From assembly GCA_903945175.1 (NCBI GenBank), contig CAJAUM010000027.1, positions 1-47,311 of the forward strand: DNA of 47,311 nt, given 5' to 3'. Below the pieces are notes generated by a model. The model was not told where the DNA came from. It saw only the letters and a program-made list of their open reading frames with translations, and did no database searches. The position numbers and the translations under genes were made by a program. How positions within the stretch are numbered: position 1 is the first letter of the stretch; each line of letters opens with the position of its first letter. Positions 6,451 to 15,132 of the stretch are shown one piece after another. The stretch is from an uncultured Bacteroidales bacterium (lineage in GTDB: Bacteria; Bacteroidota; Bacteroidia; Bacteroidales; FEN-979).

Positions 6451-9400
6451 ATGTTACGTGTTGATAAATTACAACTTGATCTAGTGGTCAATGGTGACCC
6501 CGCAAGGCTGGAACTTATAAAACTTAATAAAGAGGCCGCTGAACTCCGTAAGGAAATGATAGGGATCAAAGATCAGGAACTGCTGGGAAAAAAACAGCAG
6601 GAGCTGGATAAGCTGAATTCTCAGATGGAAGATATCCGGCACACTATAGGTATTACGGGAATGACCATGAAAGAGCTGGGCGAAAGGTCCAAATCCCTAA
6701 ACACCATTCTGAGAAATATGGATCCCAATACTGAAGAATTCAAGGCTTACAAAGCGGAACTTGACCAGGTCAATGCCCGACATGCAGAGCTCAGGAAGGG
6801 AGCTGTAGCTGTTAACAATGATATTAAGAAATCAATGTCGGGTTTCTCCCTGGCCGGGATAGTGGCAGGGGGCATGGCCGCTTACAACGTGGCCGCCTCT
6901 GTCTTTACTGGAATCAAAGACGGGATTGTTTCAAGTATTGAGGCTTACCGGGAAATGGAGATGGCTGTTCAAAAGGTTGACCAGGCTATCAAACAAACCG
7001 GAGGCGCTGCTGGCCTGAGTTTAAAACAATTGACCGATGAAGCCACCCGGCTGCAGGATCAAACGATTTTCGGGGATGAAGAAATCTTAAATAAGGCAAC
7101 GGCTCAACTGTTAACTTTTACAAGTATAACAGGAAGAAACTTTTTACTTGCCCAGCAAGCTGCAATGGATCTGTCAACAGTCCTTGACGGTGACCTGCAA
7201 ACTTCAAGTATCCAGTTAGGCAAAGCCCTTGAAAACCCGGTATCCGGGCTCACTGCCTTACGAAAGGTTGGCGTGACTTTTACAGATGAACAGCGGAAGA
7301 TGATTGTCCAGTTGGCAGAGACAAACCGGCTTGAGGAAGCCCAGGCACTGATCCTTGCCGCGGTAAATGCGCAGTACGGGGGTCAGGCAGCTGCCGTGGC
7401 AAAAGGCGCAGGGGCAATCAAACAGGCGGGGATCCAGATAGGCGACATTGCCGAATCATTTGGCGGGGTGATCAGCAGGATGATCCTTCCGGTGGCCTCT
7501 GTTCTTGGAAGCTGGGCAAAAAGCCTCAATGAACTTTTTGCACCATCGCAAACAGCAATTGAAACTTTTCAAGAGCACGGCCGCTCAGTGGCCGTACTGG
7601 TTAAAGACATTGATCCACTGCTCGACCGGTATGATCAGTTAAAATCAAAAACCAGCCTTAGCGCCACAGAACAATCGGAATTGAAAAAGATCATCGGCCA
7701 GGTTGCCGCTGTTATGCCAGGCGCTGCTACTGCCTTCGATAAATACGGCAACGCTATTGAAATTTCAACGCAGCGTGTGCGTGACAATATCAAAGGCCAG
7801 GTAATGTTGTTGAGGTATGAAAACCGAAAGGCCATTGATGAAACGATTTCAGATCTGGCCGATGTGAACGTAGCCATTAACCAGGCAAAACCAACCATGA
7901 CCACGATTACTAAAACAGGGACATTTAAGGTAGACATGCCACAACAAACCATGGGCAAAGTTTACGGAAGGCCTGCCACCGATACAAGATCTGCAAACAA
8001 TACCGAAATAGCAGATGCCATTAGACGCAATCAGGAGTTGATCAACACACAGGTTGCCCTGAACGCCAAGTTATCACAACTACGCGGCGATGCCCTGCAG
8101 CAGTCACTTAATTCCTATCAGGCTGAAAAAGAATCTGTAAAAACAGCAGCGTCTGAAACAGTGTCATTTAAAACACTGTCGGCCGAAGAGCTGAAGGCAC
8201 TGGCAGAGGATGGTAACGAAACCCAGAAGAAATTGGCAAAGGAGGAGATTAAAACGCGTGAGGATCTGAGGAAAAATGCAGAGGATTACGCGAAATATAT
8301 GAAGAAAATTGCCGCAGACCTGGAAAATGCCAGATTACAGAGCATGCAGGACGGTCGCGATAAAGAATTAAAACTTGAGGAGCTTGCTTCCCGAAAAAAA
8401 CTTTCAGAGATCAAAGGCAATACCAAACTGGAGAATCAGCTAAGGGAGGCGCTGGAGAACGAGTATAAAACAAAAGTTTCCGGGATCAATAAAAAATACG
8501 GGGATAAAGACAAGGAAGAATCACTTAAGCTTGAAAAAGAGAAATGGGGAGCGAAGCTTAAAGGTTTGGTTGAAGGATCCATGCAATGGTTTGATGTATC
8601 TCAACAGATTCTGGCAGTCCAGCGGGAAGCTGAGTTGAGTAATACCGATCTGACTGAAAAGCAGAAATCAGAAATAGAAGAGAAATACAGGTCACTTCGG
8701 GAAAACCTGAATAAGCCACTTGACAACTCAAAATCACAATCCAAACTGGATGCCAATTTTGCTGCCGAATGGGAGGCAACAAAGATGAGGCTTGATCGCA
8801 CCGGCCAGATGACCATCGCTAAGAAAAAAGAGATCGCCGCACAGGAGCGGGATATGGCTTTGGCTGAAGCCGGGGGAAATACCGATCAGGAAATGCTTAT
8901 ATGGGAGAAATATTATGCAAAACTAAAAGAACTCAATGCGGAATGGGTCGACGATGCAATTAATGGACTGACTTCGCTGGTAAATTCATTTTCAGCTTTT
9001 GACTCTGCGTTATCTACCTATGAACAGGCCCAGCTCCAGAGGGATGAAGCGAAGAACAACACAATGAAAGAGAATCTGAAAAAACGTTTGGATTCTGGCC
9101 TGATTTCTCAAAAAGAATATGATGCCGGTGTTACAAAGATGGATCAGGAAATGGCAGCAAAAAAGCGTAAAATTGCCAGAGAAGAGGCGATTCGGCAAAA
9201 GGCCATCGGCGTTGTTCAAGCCATTATCAACACTGCTCAAGCTGTTGTCGCTGCGTTAACCGTTCCATATGTGGGACTCGCCCTGGCTATTGTTGCTGGT
9301 ATAATGGGGGCCGCCCAGGTTGCTCTTATCGTAGCTACGCCTATTCCTGAAGCTGCAAAGGGTCGGTATAATGTAATAGGTCAGGATGACAGGAAACTAT

Positions 9401-9855
9401 ATCGTGACGTCCCCTATGAGGAATCTTTCACCGGGATACCCGGTAGTCCAATGCTGGTGAACGAAACCGGAAATGAAATTGTGATAGATCCTGAAACAAC
9501 TAAAAGGCTGCAGGAATATTCTCCCGAGGTAATTAATACAATAGACCAGGCGCGTCAACCAGGCTTTCAGAGTCGTATCATTATGCCCCAACCCTTTGTA
9601 GCACCTCCCTTTGCACCCGGCATGTCAAGTGTAATTTCAGGAGTTCCACAACGACAGTTAGGAAATTACCCTGTCCCGACAATCAAAAACGAGTCACCGC
9701 AAATCAACATCAATACGGATAACTCTGAGCTAAAAGCGACCATGGACCTGCTGAATGAGACCCTTAAAAAAGGAATAAGGTCATCGATATCATACGACAA
9801 CCTGGAAAGGGAGACCAAATTGATGAATGATATTCGATCTGATTCAACTCTTTAA
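6451..9855 (+). CDS. Phage tail tape measure protein
   Basis: At 1134 residues this is the largest gene of the element. It shows typical tape measure architecture: a coiled-coil N-terminus (about 15-120) rich in E/K/L; a hydrophobic glycine/alanine segment (about 130-165, SLAGIVAGGMAAYN); a long helical middle (about 560-880); and a second membrane-like alanine/glycine/valine segment (about 915-965) followed by a C-terminal VNETGNEIVIDPETTKRL region. Tape measures set tail length and help DNA cross the host envelope. The next gene is the distal-tail protein, the usual order. No obvious tube or assembly chaperone gene precedes it. Confidence 0.85.
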   Translation: MLRVDKLQLDLVVNGDPARLELIKLNKEAAELRKEMIGIKDQELLGKKQQELDKLNSQMEDIRHTIGITGMTMKELGERSKSLNTILRNMDPNTEEFKAYKAELDQVNARHAELRKGAVAVNNDIKKSMSGFSLAGIVAGGMAAYNVAASVFTGIKDGIVSSIEAYREMEMAVQKVDQAIKQTGGAAGLSLKQLTDEATRLQDQTIFGDEEILNKATAQLLTFTSITGRNFLLAQQAAMDLSTVLDGDLQTSSIQLGKALENPVSGLTALRKVGVTFTDEQRKMIVQLAETNRLEEAQALILAAVNAQYGGQAAAVAKGAGAIKQAGIQIGDIAESFGGVISRMILPVASVLGSWAKSLNELFAPSQTAIETFQEHGRSVAVLVKDIDPLLDRYDQLKSKTSLSATEQSELKKIIGQVAAVMPGAATAFDKYGNAIEISTQRVRDNIKGQVMLLRYENRKAIDETISDLADVNVAINQAKPTMTTITKTGTFKVDMPQQTMGKVYGRPATDTRSANNTEIADAIRRNQELINTQVALNAKLSQLRGDALQQSLNSYQAEKESVKTAASETVSFKTLSAEELKALAEDGNETQKKLAKEEIKTREDLRKNAEDYAKYMKKIAADLENARLQSMQDGRDKELKLEELASRKKLSEIKGNTKLENQLREALENEYKTKVSGINKKYGDKDKEESLKLEKEKWGAKLKGLVEGSMQWFDVSQQILAVQREAELSNTDLTEKQKSEIEEKYRSLRENLNKPLDNSKSQSKLDANFAAEWEATKMRLDRTGQMTIAKKKEIAAQERDMALAEAGGNTDQEMLIWEKYYAKLKELNAEWVDDAINGLTSLVNSFSAFDSALSTYEQAQLQRDEAKNNTMKENLKKRLDSGLISQKEYDAGVTKMDQEMAAKKRKIAREEAIRQKAIGVVQAIINTAQAVVAALTVPYVGLALAIVAGIMGAAQVALIVATPIPEAAKGRYNVIGQDDRKLYRDVPYEESFTGIPGSPMLVNETGNEIVIDPETTKRLQEYSPEVINTIDQARQPGFQSRIIMPQPFVAPPFAPGMSSVISGVPQRQLGNYPVPTIKNESPQININTDNSELKATMDLLNETLKKGIRSSISYDNLERETKLMNDIRSDSTL

Positions 9856-9902
9856 TCATCATAATTATATAGTATAAACCAAAATTCTAAAAAAAGCATC
9901 TT

Positions 9903-11528
9903 ATGTTATCATTAAAAATTGATGGTTCCCTGGTCGATCTGTCAAATGATTTTTCAATCACAATGAATTTTAAATCCCCCATTTTTAATGAAACCGGGAG
10001 TTTCTCATACCCTTTTCATATCCCAAATAGCCCACGGAACAGTGTTCAATTTGGATTTCGACATCGAATTGCCAGTACCGGAAATATTTATCAGAAATTC
10101 GAAGCTTCCTGTTTATGGAAGGGGAGCCTTTTATTTTCCGGCACGGCAAAACTAAAGGTGCTGAATTCAAACATTTTTGAGGGATATATACTCGAAGGCG
10201 TTGGAGACTTTAATTATCAGGTAAAAAACCTGAATTTGAGACAAATTGATTTTGGTGAATTTGCCTTTGCCAGCGATATGGAGGCTATAATGTTTATTAA
10301 CAATGGAATGAATAAATATTATCCTGATCGACCAATATGTTTTCCTGAAATATACAATGAGTTATATTTTGATCCGGCGACAGAAGATCCGGATCAAAAA
10401 TATTTCAACAGGTACAGTAATGGTGCAATCAACCCTGAGACTCCTGCAGGAAATAAAACGCTCATTGTTCCTATGTTATATGTCAGATATGTCTTGCAAT
10501 GTATTTTCTCTCATGTAGGTTATACTTTTGATGATCGTCTTTTTACCTCACATTCTGATTATAACAAGCTCGCTTTATTTAACTCATTGTCGGCAAACTT
10601 AATTCTGACAGATTTCTCATATTCCATCCAGCATATGTATCTGAACCTACACGTTCCCAATGTTTCCTTGGGCGATTTTCTTAAAGCTATATGCTCATTC
10701 TGGAACAGCGCTTTTTTTATTAATACTGAGAATAATACAATTAAACTGATTCCGATAGATTCAGTCTTATCAGATGAAACCTGTGTAGAGTTTTCAAGTG
10801 ATATCGTGGGTATTTCAATAGAACCTGAAGACCAGGTTATGGGATTTTCGTTTAAGCAAGAATTAGACGGAGATGATAAAGTTTTTAGTGAGGTAATTGC
10901 AAATGAAGACGCATGTTACAATAAAATCAAGGGGGCGGTTAATGACATTGATGAATTGCCCCAATTTCCATTTGCGGAAATTGGAGAACAAAGATTTGTT
11001 TACAATTTGAATCAATATCTCTGGATGTCGCCGCAAAAGAGTTGGACACCCTGGGCAACACCAGAGAGCCTGTTTGTGTTCTCACGACATAAGATCAAAC
11101 AACCACAAGATGAAATTTCGATCGGGTTGTCTTCACTACTATCTGAGGGCTTTAATCAATTAGCGTGTCAGTGTGGTAATTCGCTTAGTGCCTATAATGA
11201 TGTCAAACCAAGGATATTCTTTGCCGCATACAACAATATAGATTTTCCTCATTACATGTTTGCGAGAAATCGTACTTCCGCTTTTGGATTATTCTATAAC
11301 CAACCAAACAACCCGTATGTTAAATACTGGAAGAGCTATGTTGATTTCAAGATGTCAACAAAGCTGGTCAAGATTGTAAAGCAAATGGAATTTTCCGAAC
11401 TTAATGATTTTGATTTCTCAAAAAAGTACATGATTAATGGGATCAAATATCTTGTTAAAAGCATCCAGGTCGTTCTCAAAAGGGATCGTATTATGCCGGC
11501 AACCCTTGAGTGTTATACCTGCAATTAG
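9903..11528 (+). CDS. Distal tail / baseplate-like phage protein
   Basis: 541 residues. The N-terminus (LKIDGSLVDLSNDFSITMN, then SPIFNETGSFSYPFHIPNSPRN) matches the protein that follows the tape measure in many Bacteroidota prophages and is taken to be a distal-tail or hub component. The rest is beta-rich with many aromatic residues and ends in CYTCN. It is the last gene of the rightward operon and converges on the integrase, 37 bp from its stop. Gene order and N-terminal pattern support the call; the exact tail role is inferred. No receptor-binding or lysis gene follows. Confidence 0.65.
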   Translation: MLSLKIDGSLVDLSNDFSITMNFKSPIFNETGSFSYPFHIPNSPRNSVQFGFRHRIASTGNIYQKFEASCLWKGSLLFSGTAKLKVLNSNIFEGYILEGVGDFNYQVKNLNLRQIDFGEFAFASDMEAIMFINNGMNKYYPDRPICFPEIYNELYFDPATEDPDQKYFNRYSNGAINPETPAGNKTLIVPMLYVRYVLQCIFSHVGYTFDDRLFTSHSDYNKLALFNSLSANLILTDFSYSIQHMYLNLHVPNVSLGDFLKAICSFWNSAFFINTENNTIKLIPIDSVLSDETCVEFSSDIVGISIEPEDQVMGFSFKQELDGDDKVFSEVIANEDACYNKIKGAVNDIDELPQFPFAEIGEQRFVYNLNQYLWMSPQKSWTPWATPESLFVFSRHKIKQPQDEISIGLSSLLSEGFNQLACQCGNSLSAYNDVKPRIFFAAYNNIDFPHYMFARNRTSAFGLFYNQPNNPYVKYWKSYVDFKMSTKLVKIVKQMEFSELNDFDFSKKYMINGIKYLVKSIQVVLKRDRIMPATLECYTCN

Positions 11529-11565
11529 AATTAGCCGGGTAGGTAAAAACCTGCATACGCCGGTT

Positions 11566-12789
11566 TTATTTGTTCCATACTGAATTCATTTCACGAATTT
11601 TCAAAGTAGGAACAATTTTAACGTAGATCTTTGTGGTTTTGTAATCCTGGTGTCCTAGTAAATCACCCACGGTAGGCATACTCATGCCGTGCGTGATGCA
11701 ATATGTTGCAAATGTATGCCTTGAGCTATGGAAGGTTATTTTTTTATCAATCTGACACAGGGAAACAGATTCTTTTAAGTACCTATTAGTTGTTTGATTA
11801 CTATTTACACGAAACACTTTCTCATTTGGAAGGCCATAACCAATGAGATCTATGGCACATTCTGGTAAAGGAATTTCAACTGGATCCTTGGTCTTGTGCA
11901 TTATGATCCTGATGATAGTTTCTTCTGTACCATCATACACTTCCTTTTTTAGATTCTTGTACCGGAGTGCCTTTATATCAAGGAATCGCAAACCACAATA
12001 ACAGCAAAATAGAAAATATTTAAGAACGTTAATCTGGTAGTTCTTTAATGGAACATTCACATAAAGTTGCTCAAGCCGGTATAATTCATTTTCGGTCAGA
12101 TAGGCCCGTTTACCAGGTACTTTTTTCAATGGATATTTTCTATGAAAAACATTTTCATTAATTATTCCCTCATCCATGGCCCGGTAAAGAATGGTCCGAA
12201 TAAATGATAGTGACTTATGGCATGTATTTTCGCCATTATTAAGGCTGGTTACCATGTATCCATGATACTTTTTAATGAATTCCAGTGTTATTTCAGAAAA
12301 TAGGAGTGAAGGACGGAAAGCTTTGAGTTTGCTGAGATAACTATTATAACCCCTGACCGTTTCACTGCTTAGTTTATGATCTGAATCAATTACATTGCGG
12401 GCAAAATCAAAGAATGATGTTTTGATGTCGCCCTTTGCGTTGAGCAACAATTCAAACTCTTCAGCAGACATTTGTTTTTTTGCAATATCAAAATCGAAGA
12501 TAATCTGTCGGGCCCTGTTGTGCTTGTTTTCTATTCGTAAATTATCCTCACGGAGGGTAACAACATTGACGCCGGGATAACGCTTTATCTGGCAGTTAAC
12601 CGGGTCCCAGTATTTTTTAGGCTCGGGGAGCGATACGCCCAGGGAATAATAATTTCGTTTGCGGTTGATGGTCAATCGCAAATAAACACCGTACTGTCCG
12701 TCTTTTCTTTGAAAATCGGTACGCGGTAAAATCTTAAAAGTAGGTTTCATTTGTTTTGGCTGTTTTAAGTGTGACACTTTTGTGTACAC
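11566..12789 (-). CDS. Tyrosine recombinase (phage/ICE-type integrase)
   Basis: 407 residues. An Arm-type N-terminal domain (about 15-100) with YGVYLRLTINRKRNYYSLG is followed by a SAM-like core-binding domain (about 120-215) and a catalytic domain. The catalytic residues are visible: R268 (CGLRFLDIKALRY), H354 and R357 (HSSRHTF), H380 (LGHQDYKTT) and the nucleophile Y389. All are intact, so it should be active. A second possible start is M14 (12750), where homologues often begin. Its start lies 113 bp from the 3' end of ssrA, a classic integration target, so this enzyme most likely inserted and can excise the phage-derived element to its left. Confidence 0.92.
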   Translation of the reverse strand: MYTKVSHLKQPKQMKPTFKILPRTDFQRKDGQYGVYLRLTINRKRNYYSLGVSLPEPKKYWDPVNCQIKRYPGVNVVTLREDNLRIENKHNRARQIIFDFDIAKKQMSAEEFELLLNAKGDIKTSFFDFARNVIDSDHKLSSETVRGYNSYLSKLKAFRPSLLFSEITLEFIKKYHGYMVTSLNNGENTCHKSLSFIRTILYRAMDEGIINENVFHRKYPLKKVPGKRAYLTENELYRLEQLYVNVPLKNYQINVLKYFLFCCYCGLRFLDIKALRYKNLKKEVYDGTEETIIRIIMHKTKDPVEIPLPECAIDLIGYGLPNEKVFRVNSNQTTNRYLKESVSLCQIDKKITFHSSRHTFATYCITHGMSMPTVGDLLGHQDYKTTKIYVKIVPTLKIREMNSVWNK

Positions 12790-12833
12790 AATTACGCCAA
12801 AATTATGAAGAAAATCATTTCAAACCTTAAATC

Positions 12834-12869
12834 TTGTCCTTTGAAAACCCTTGATAATACTAATATTTG
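12834..12869 (+). promoter_or_regulatory. Third TTGTCCTTT promoter-like module, facing outward toward ssrA
   Basis: TTGTCCTTTG (12834-12843) repeats the box of modules P1 and P2. Its TTTG (12840-12843) is 18 bp from AATATTTG (12862-12869), a 7/8 match to the -7 consensus. It points right, away from the integrase and antisense to ssrA. If the element circularises it would instead read into the element's other end. Confidence 0.4.
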
Positions 12870-12902
12870 AAAAAATGTATTTCAATTGTTTTACGTAGGT
12901 CG

Positions 12903-13273
12903 TGGAGCTGGAGGGAGTCGAACCCTCGTCCAAACAAGTAGCAAAAATGCCTTCTACATGCTTAGCCTTTGGTTGATTGTCGGGGTCAGGCCGGTCAAGG
13001 GCAAACCTATCTGATCCGTAGTCCCGGTTATTTCGCCCGAACAGCGGGACAATGCCCGGGCTATCTCAACATTTGCGATGCCTCATCCGGAACACCGTTG
13101 AGAAGGGTTTTCCGGGAGACAAGACGCACTTAATTTCTAAAATTAAGCAGCAAGTCTGTAAGAATAATTGTCGCCATTTATAGGCTGTGAGAACTGACTT
13201 TTTACGAGGTCGGCTCACGAACACTCGGCATGCTTACAATCCCACTCCCTTGCTGTCAAAACCGGTCAGCCCC
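12903..13273 (-). ncRNA. ssrA: tmRNA (transfer-messenger RNA)
   Basis: On the minus strand the gene starts GGGGCTGACCGGTTTTGAC (from 13273) and ends with a T-arm GGACGAGGGTTCGACTCC and CAGCTCC (12910-12904). GGGGCTG and CAGCTCC pair as the acceptor stem. The 3' CCA is not encoded (A then CGA), so it must be added. Length about 371 nt, normal for the type. It rescues stalled ribosomes by adding the tag at 13143-13175. Its 3' end is the likely attachment site of the integrase element; the gene remains whole. Confidence 0.95.
13143..13175 (-). other. tmRNA tag reading frame (GDNYSYRLAA)
   Basis: Minus-strand codons from 13175 read G-D-N-Y-S-Y-R-L-A-A, then TAA. The ending LAA is the proteolysis signal common to tmRNA tags; many Bacteroidota use GENNYALAA-like tags. 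Confidence 0.85.
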
Positions 13274-13291
13274 GGGATGTTTAAAGCGGTG

Positions 13292-13322
13292 CAAAGATAC
13301 GAAAAAATCGTTGATTTATCAA
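13292..13322 (-). promoter_or_regulatory. Predicted ssrA promoter
   Basis: On the minus strand TTG (13322-13320) is followed after 20 bp by TATCTTTG (13299-13292), an exact TAnnTTTG. Transcription would start about 15-20 nt upstream of the mature tmRNA 5' end, leaving a leader for RNase P to remove. Confidence 0.65.
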
Positions 13323-13350
13323 GATTTCGCAGAGAATCCGCAAGGAAAGA

Positions 13351-14133
13351 TCAGGATTCTTTTTTCCGGTAGATACCCACCAGGTAGCTGCTGATCTGTT
13401 TTGAATTGAATCGGCGGAGAAATTGCATGTTGAAGGAGAACAGGACCATCAGCACGCGGATGAAGAAATAGATGACCTGGTTTCCCGCGGTTTTTACCTC
13501 CAGTTTTTTCATGTTCAGGGGTTCAAATCCGCCAATATAGCCAGTGAACAAAGGCTCAACGGGAAGTTTTTCAACAAAGAGGTCCCATGTTGATAAATCC
13601 ATGGATTTCATGTTATGGGTCTGTTCAATGGAGGGCGCCAGCCGTTTTAGTACCTTCCTGTAAATGCCGCTGTAGTTGGGAACTCCCAGGAGCAAAATCC
13701 CTCCCGGCTTCAACAGATCGAGATGTTTGGCCACGACATTGATCGGTTCGTCGAAATGTTCAATAAAACCGAGGGAATAGACAATGTCAAATTTTGGCAT
13801 ATCCCCATTGTCGGCAAACAGGTCGCGCTCGAATACCTCGACAGGAACCCCGGCACGGTTAAAGGTTTCCAGTGTCTGCTCATTCCCGATACGGGAATAA
13901 TCAAGGGAATAGGCTTTATACCCAAAGCGCCGCGTCAGGTACAGAAGGTATTCGCCATAGGCCCCGCCCACTTCAAGAATGGTTAATCCCGGTGTTGCCG
14001 GAAGTTTCTGATCGAAAACCTTCAGGATCTCCTTGATCGTCAGGCTTGTTTTCTTTTTCTTTTGCCCTGGTTTCTCCTCCCAGTAATCTTCCCAGAATGT
14101 TTGACCGGTAAGGGTCGGATCTTTCACGGTCAT
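13351..14133 (-). CDS. Class I SAM-dependent methyltransferase
   Basis: 260 residues. Motif I is ILEVGGAYGEYLLYL (about 57-71). An acidic residue after the second strand (SLDYS) would bind SAM, and the motif IV region reads FDIVYSLGFIEHF, followed by LKPGGILLLGVPNYSG. The substrate cannot be told from sequence; the UbiE/Methyltransf_11-like core often acts on small molecules or lipids/sugars. The C-terminal hydrophobic segment (VIYFFIRVLMVLFSFNMQFL) suggests membrane contact. It is last in a three-gene minus-strand run (kinase, GpsA-like, methyltransferase) with 3-bp gaps. Confidence 0.8.
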   Translation of the reverse strand: MTVKDPTLTGQTFWEDYWEEKPGQKKKKTSLTIKEILKVFDQKLPATPGLTILEVGGAYGEYLLYLTRRFGYKAYSLDYSRIGNEQTLETFNRAGVPVEVFERDLFADNGDMPKFDIVYSLGFIEHFDEPINVVAKHLDLLKPGGILLLGVPNYSGIYRKVLKRLAPSIEQTHNMKSMDLSTWDLFVEKLPVEPLFTGYIGGFEPLNMKKLEVKTAGNQVIYFFIRVLMVLFSFNMQFLRRFNSKQISSYLVGIYRKKES

Positions 14134-14136
14134 ATG

Positions 14137-15129
14137 TTATTCCTCCTTAAACGATAAAATCCGCTCGACAAATGATGAAACATCGTATTTTGTGCTGAAG
14201 ATACGATAAAGTTCTGCGATCATGGGGTAATGATCCTCCACACACATCGTTTTGGAAATCTCTTTATAGAACACATTCACCGCCGTTTTTCCTTCAAGGA
14301 CCAGCTCATGGGAAACATGTTCAGTGAAAAACCCTTTGCCGATGAGCAGTCCAAGCGTGCGGTTGCGGCTGAGATCGTTGAGGGCGGTCAGCGCAAAGTC
14401 ACCATATCCGCAGTAGTTGAACAGCGTATCCTCTTTGCCACCGAACTGGCGCAATACCCGCCTCATCTCGCGAAACGCTTTGGTGAGGACAAGAAACCGC
14501 AAGTTGGGTGAATTAAACTGTGCATCAACGATACCCAGGACCACAGCATAAATATTTTTCAAAATACTCAGGATTTCTACACCGCGCAGGTCATCTGAAA
14601 AGTCAAGGTGAATGTTGGTCTGGTCAAAAAGTGCGGGAAGCATCGAAATTTGCACCTCCTTTTCATATCCAAGCGTAAAACCAGTGGGCTGCCGGTTAAT
14701 GATTTCGCGGGCAAAGCTGGGGCCCTTCATGGTGCACACAGGATTGGGAAATTCCGCTTTCAAACATTCGAGAATGGTTTGATGTCCACTTCCGAATCCC
14801 TTGGCAAGATTCACGAACAAGGCATCTGAAGGAAGGTGGGCCCTGATCGATCTGAGATAATCAATCATGATCACAGAAGGGATTGCGAGGAAGATTATTT
14901 CGCAATGTTCGAGAAGGTGGTTATCCGTTGTGGCATGAAGGGCGGGATTTAAACGGAGCGTAGGAAAATATTTCGAATTAATGTGGGTCAGGTTGATATC
15001 TCTTACAACTTGTTCTTCAATTGAATGAAGAAGGATGGGCTCCCGGCCGGTTTCTGCCAGAATATTTCCCAAAGCAGTTCCAATGGTCCCGGCACCGACG
15101 ATAGCAATTTTACAGGATATATGTTCCAT
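14137..15129 (-). CDS. NAD(P)-dependent glycerol-3-phosphate dehydrogenase family protein
   Basis: 330 residues with GpsA family landmarks: the N-terminal Rossmann motif IVGAGTIGTAL (10-20), VNLAKGFG, KGPSFAREI, and the C-terminal catalytic region with KNIYAVVLGIVDA and CGYGDFALTALNDLSRNRTLGLLIGKG. GpsA reduces dihydroxyacetone phosphate to sn-glycerol 3-phosphate for phospholipids. The wording of several motifs departs from housekeeping GpsA (for example CGYGDFALTA in place of the usual GLGDL), and the gene sits between a sensor kinase and a methyltransferase. It may therefore be an accessory paralogue acting on a related substrate, so I give no gene symbol. Confidence 0.8.
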   Translation of the reverse strand: MEHISCKIAIVGAGTIGTALGNILAETGREPILLHSIEEQVVRDINLTHINSKYFPTLRLNPALHATTDNHLLEHCEIIFLAIPSVIMIDYLRSIRAHLPSDALFVNLAKGFGSGHQTILECLKAEFPNPVCTMKGPSFAREIINRQPTGFTLGYEKEVQISMLPALFDQTNIHLDFSDDLRGVEILSILKNIYAVVLGIVDAQFNSPNLRFLVLTKAFREMRRVLRQFGGKEDTLFNYCGYGDFALTALNDLSRNRTLGLLIGKGFFTEHVSHELVLEGKTAVNVFYKEISKTMCVEDHYPMIAELYRIFSTKYDVSSFVERILSFKEE

Positions 15130-15132
15130 ACA

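Noticed and set aside
1-11500. Copy of the ssrA 3' end as second att site
   Set aside because: I looked for GGAGTCGAACCC and its complement and saw none, so the left end is probably outside the window.
13187-13372. Open frame on the plus strand inside tmRNA
   Set aside because: It is antisense to the ssrA 5' region and leader; the RNA gene explains the sequence fully.
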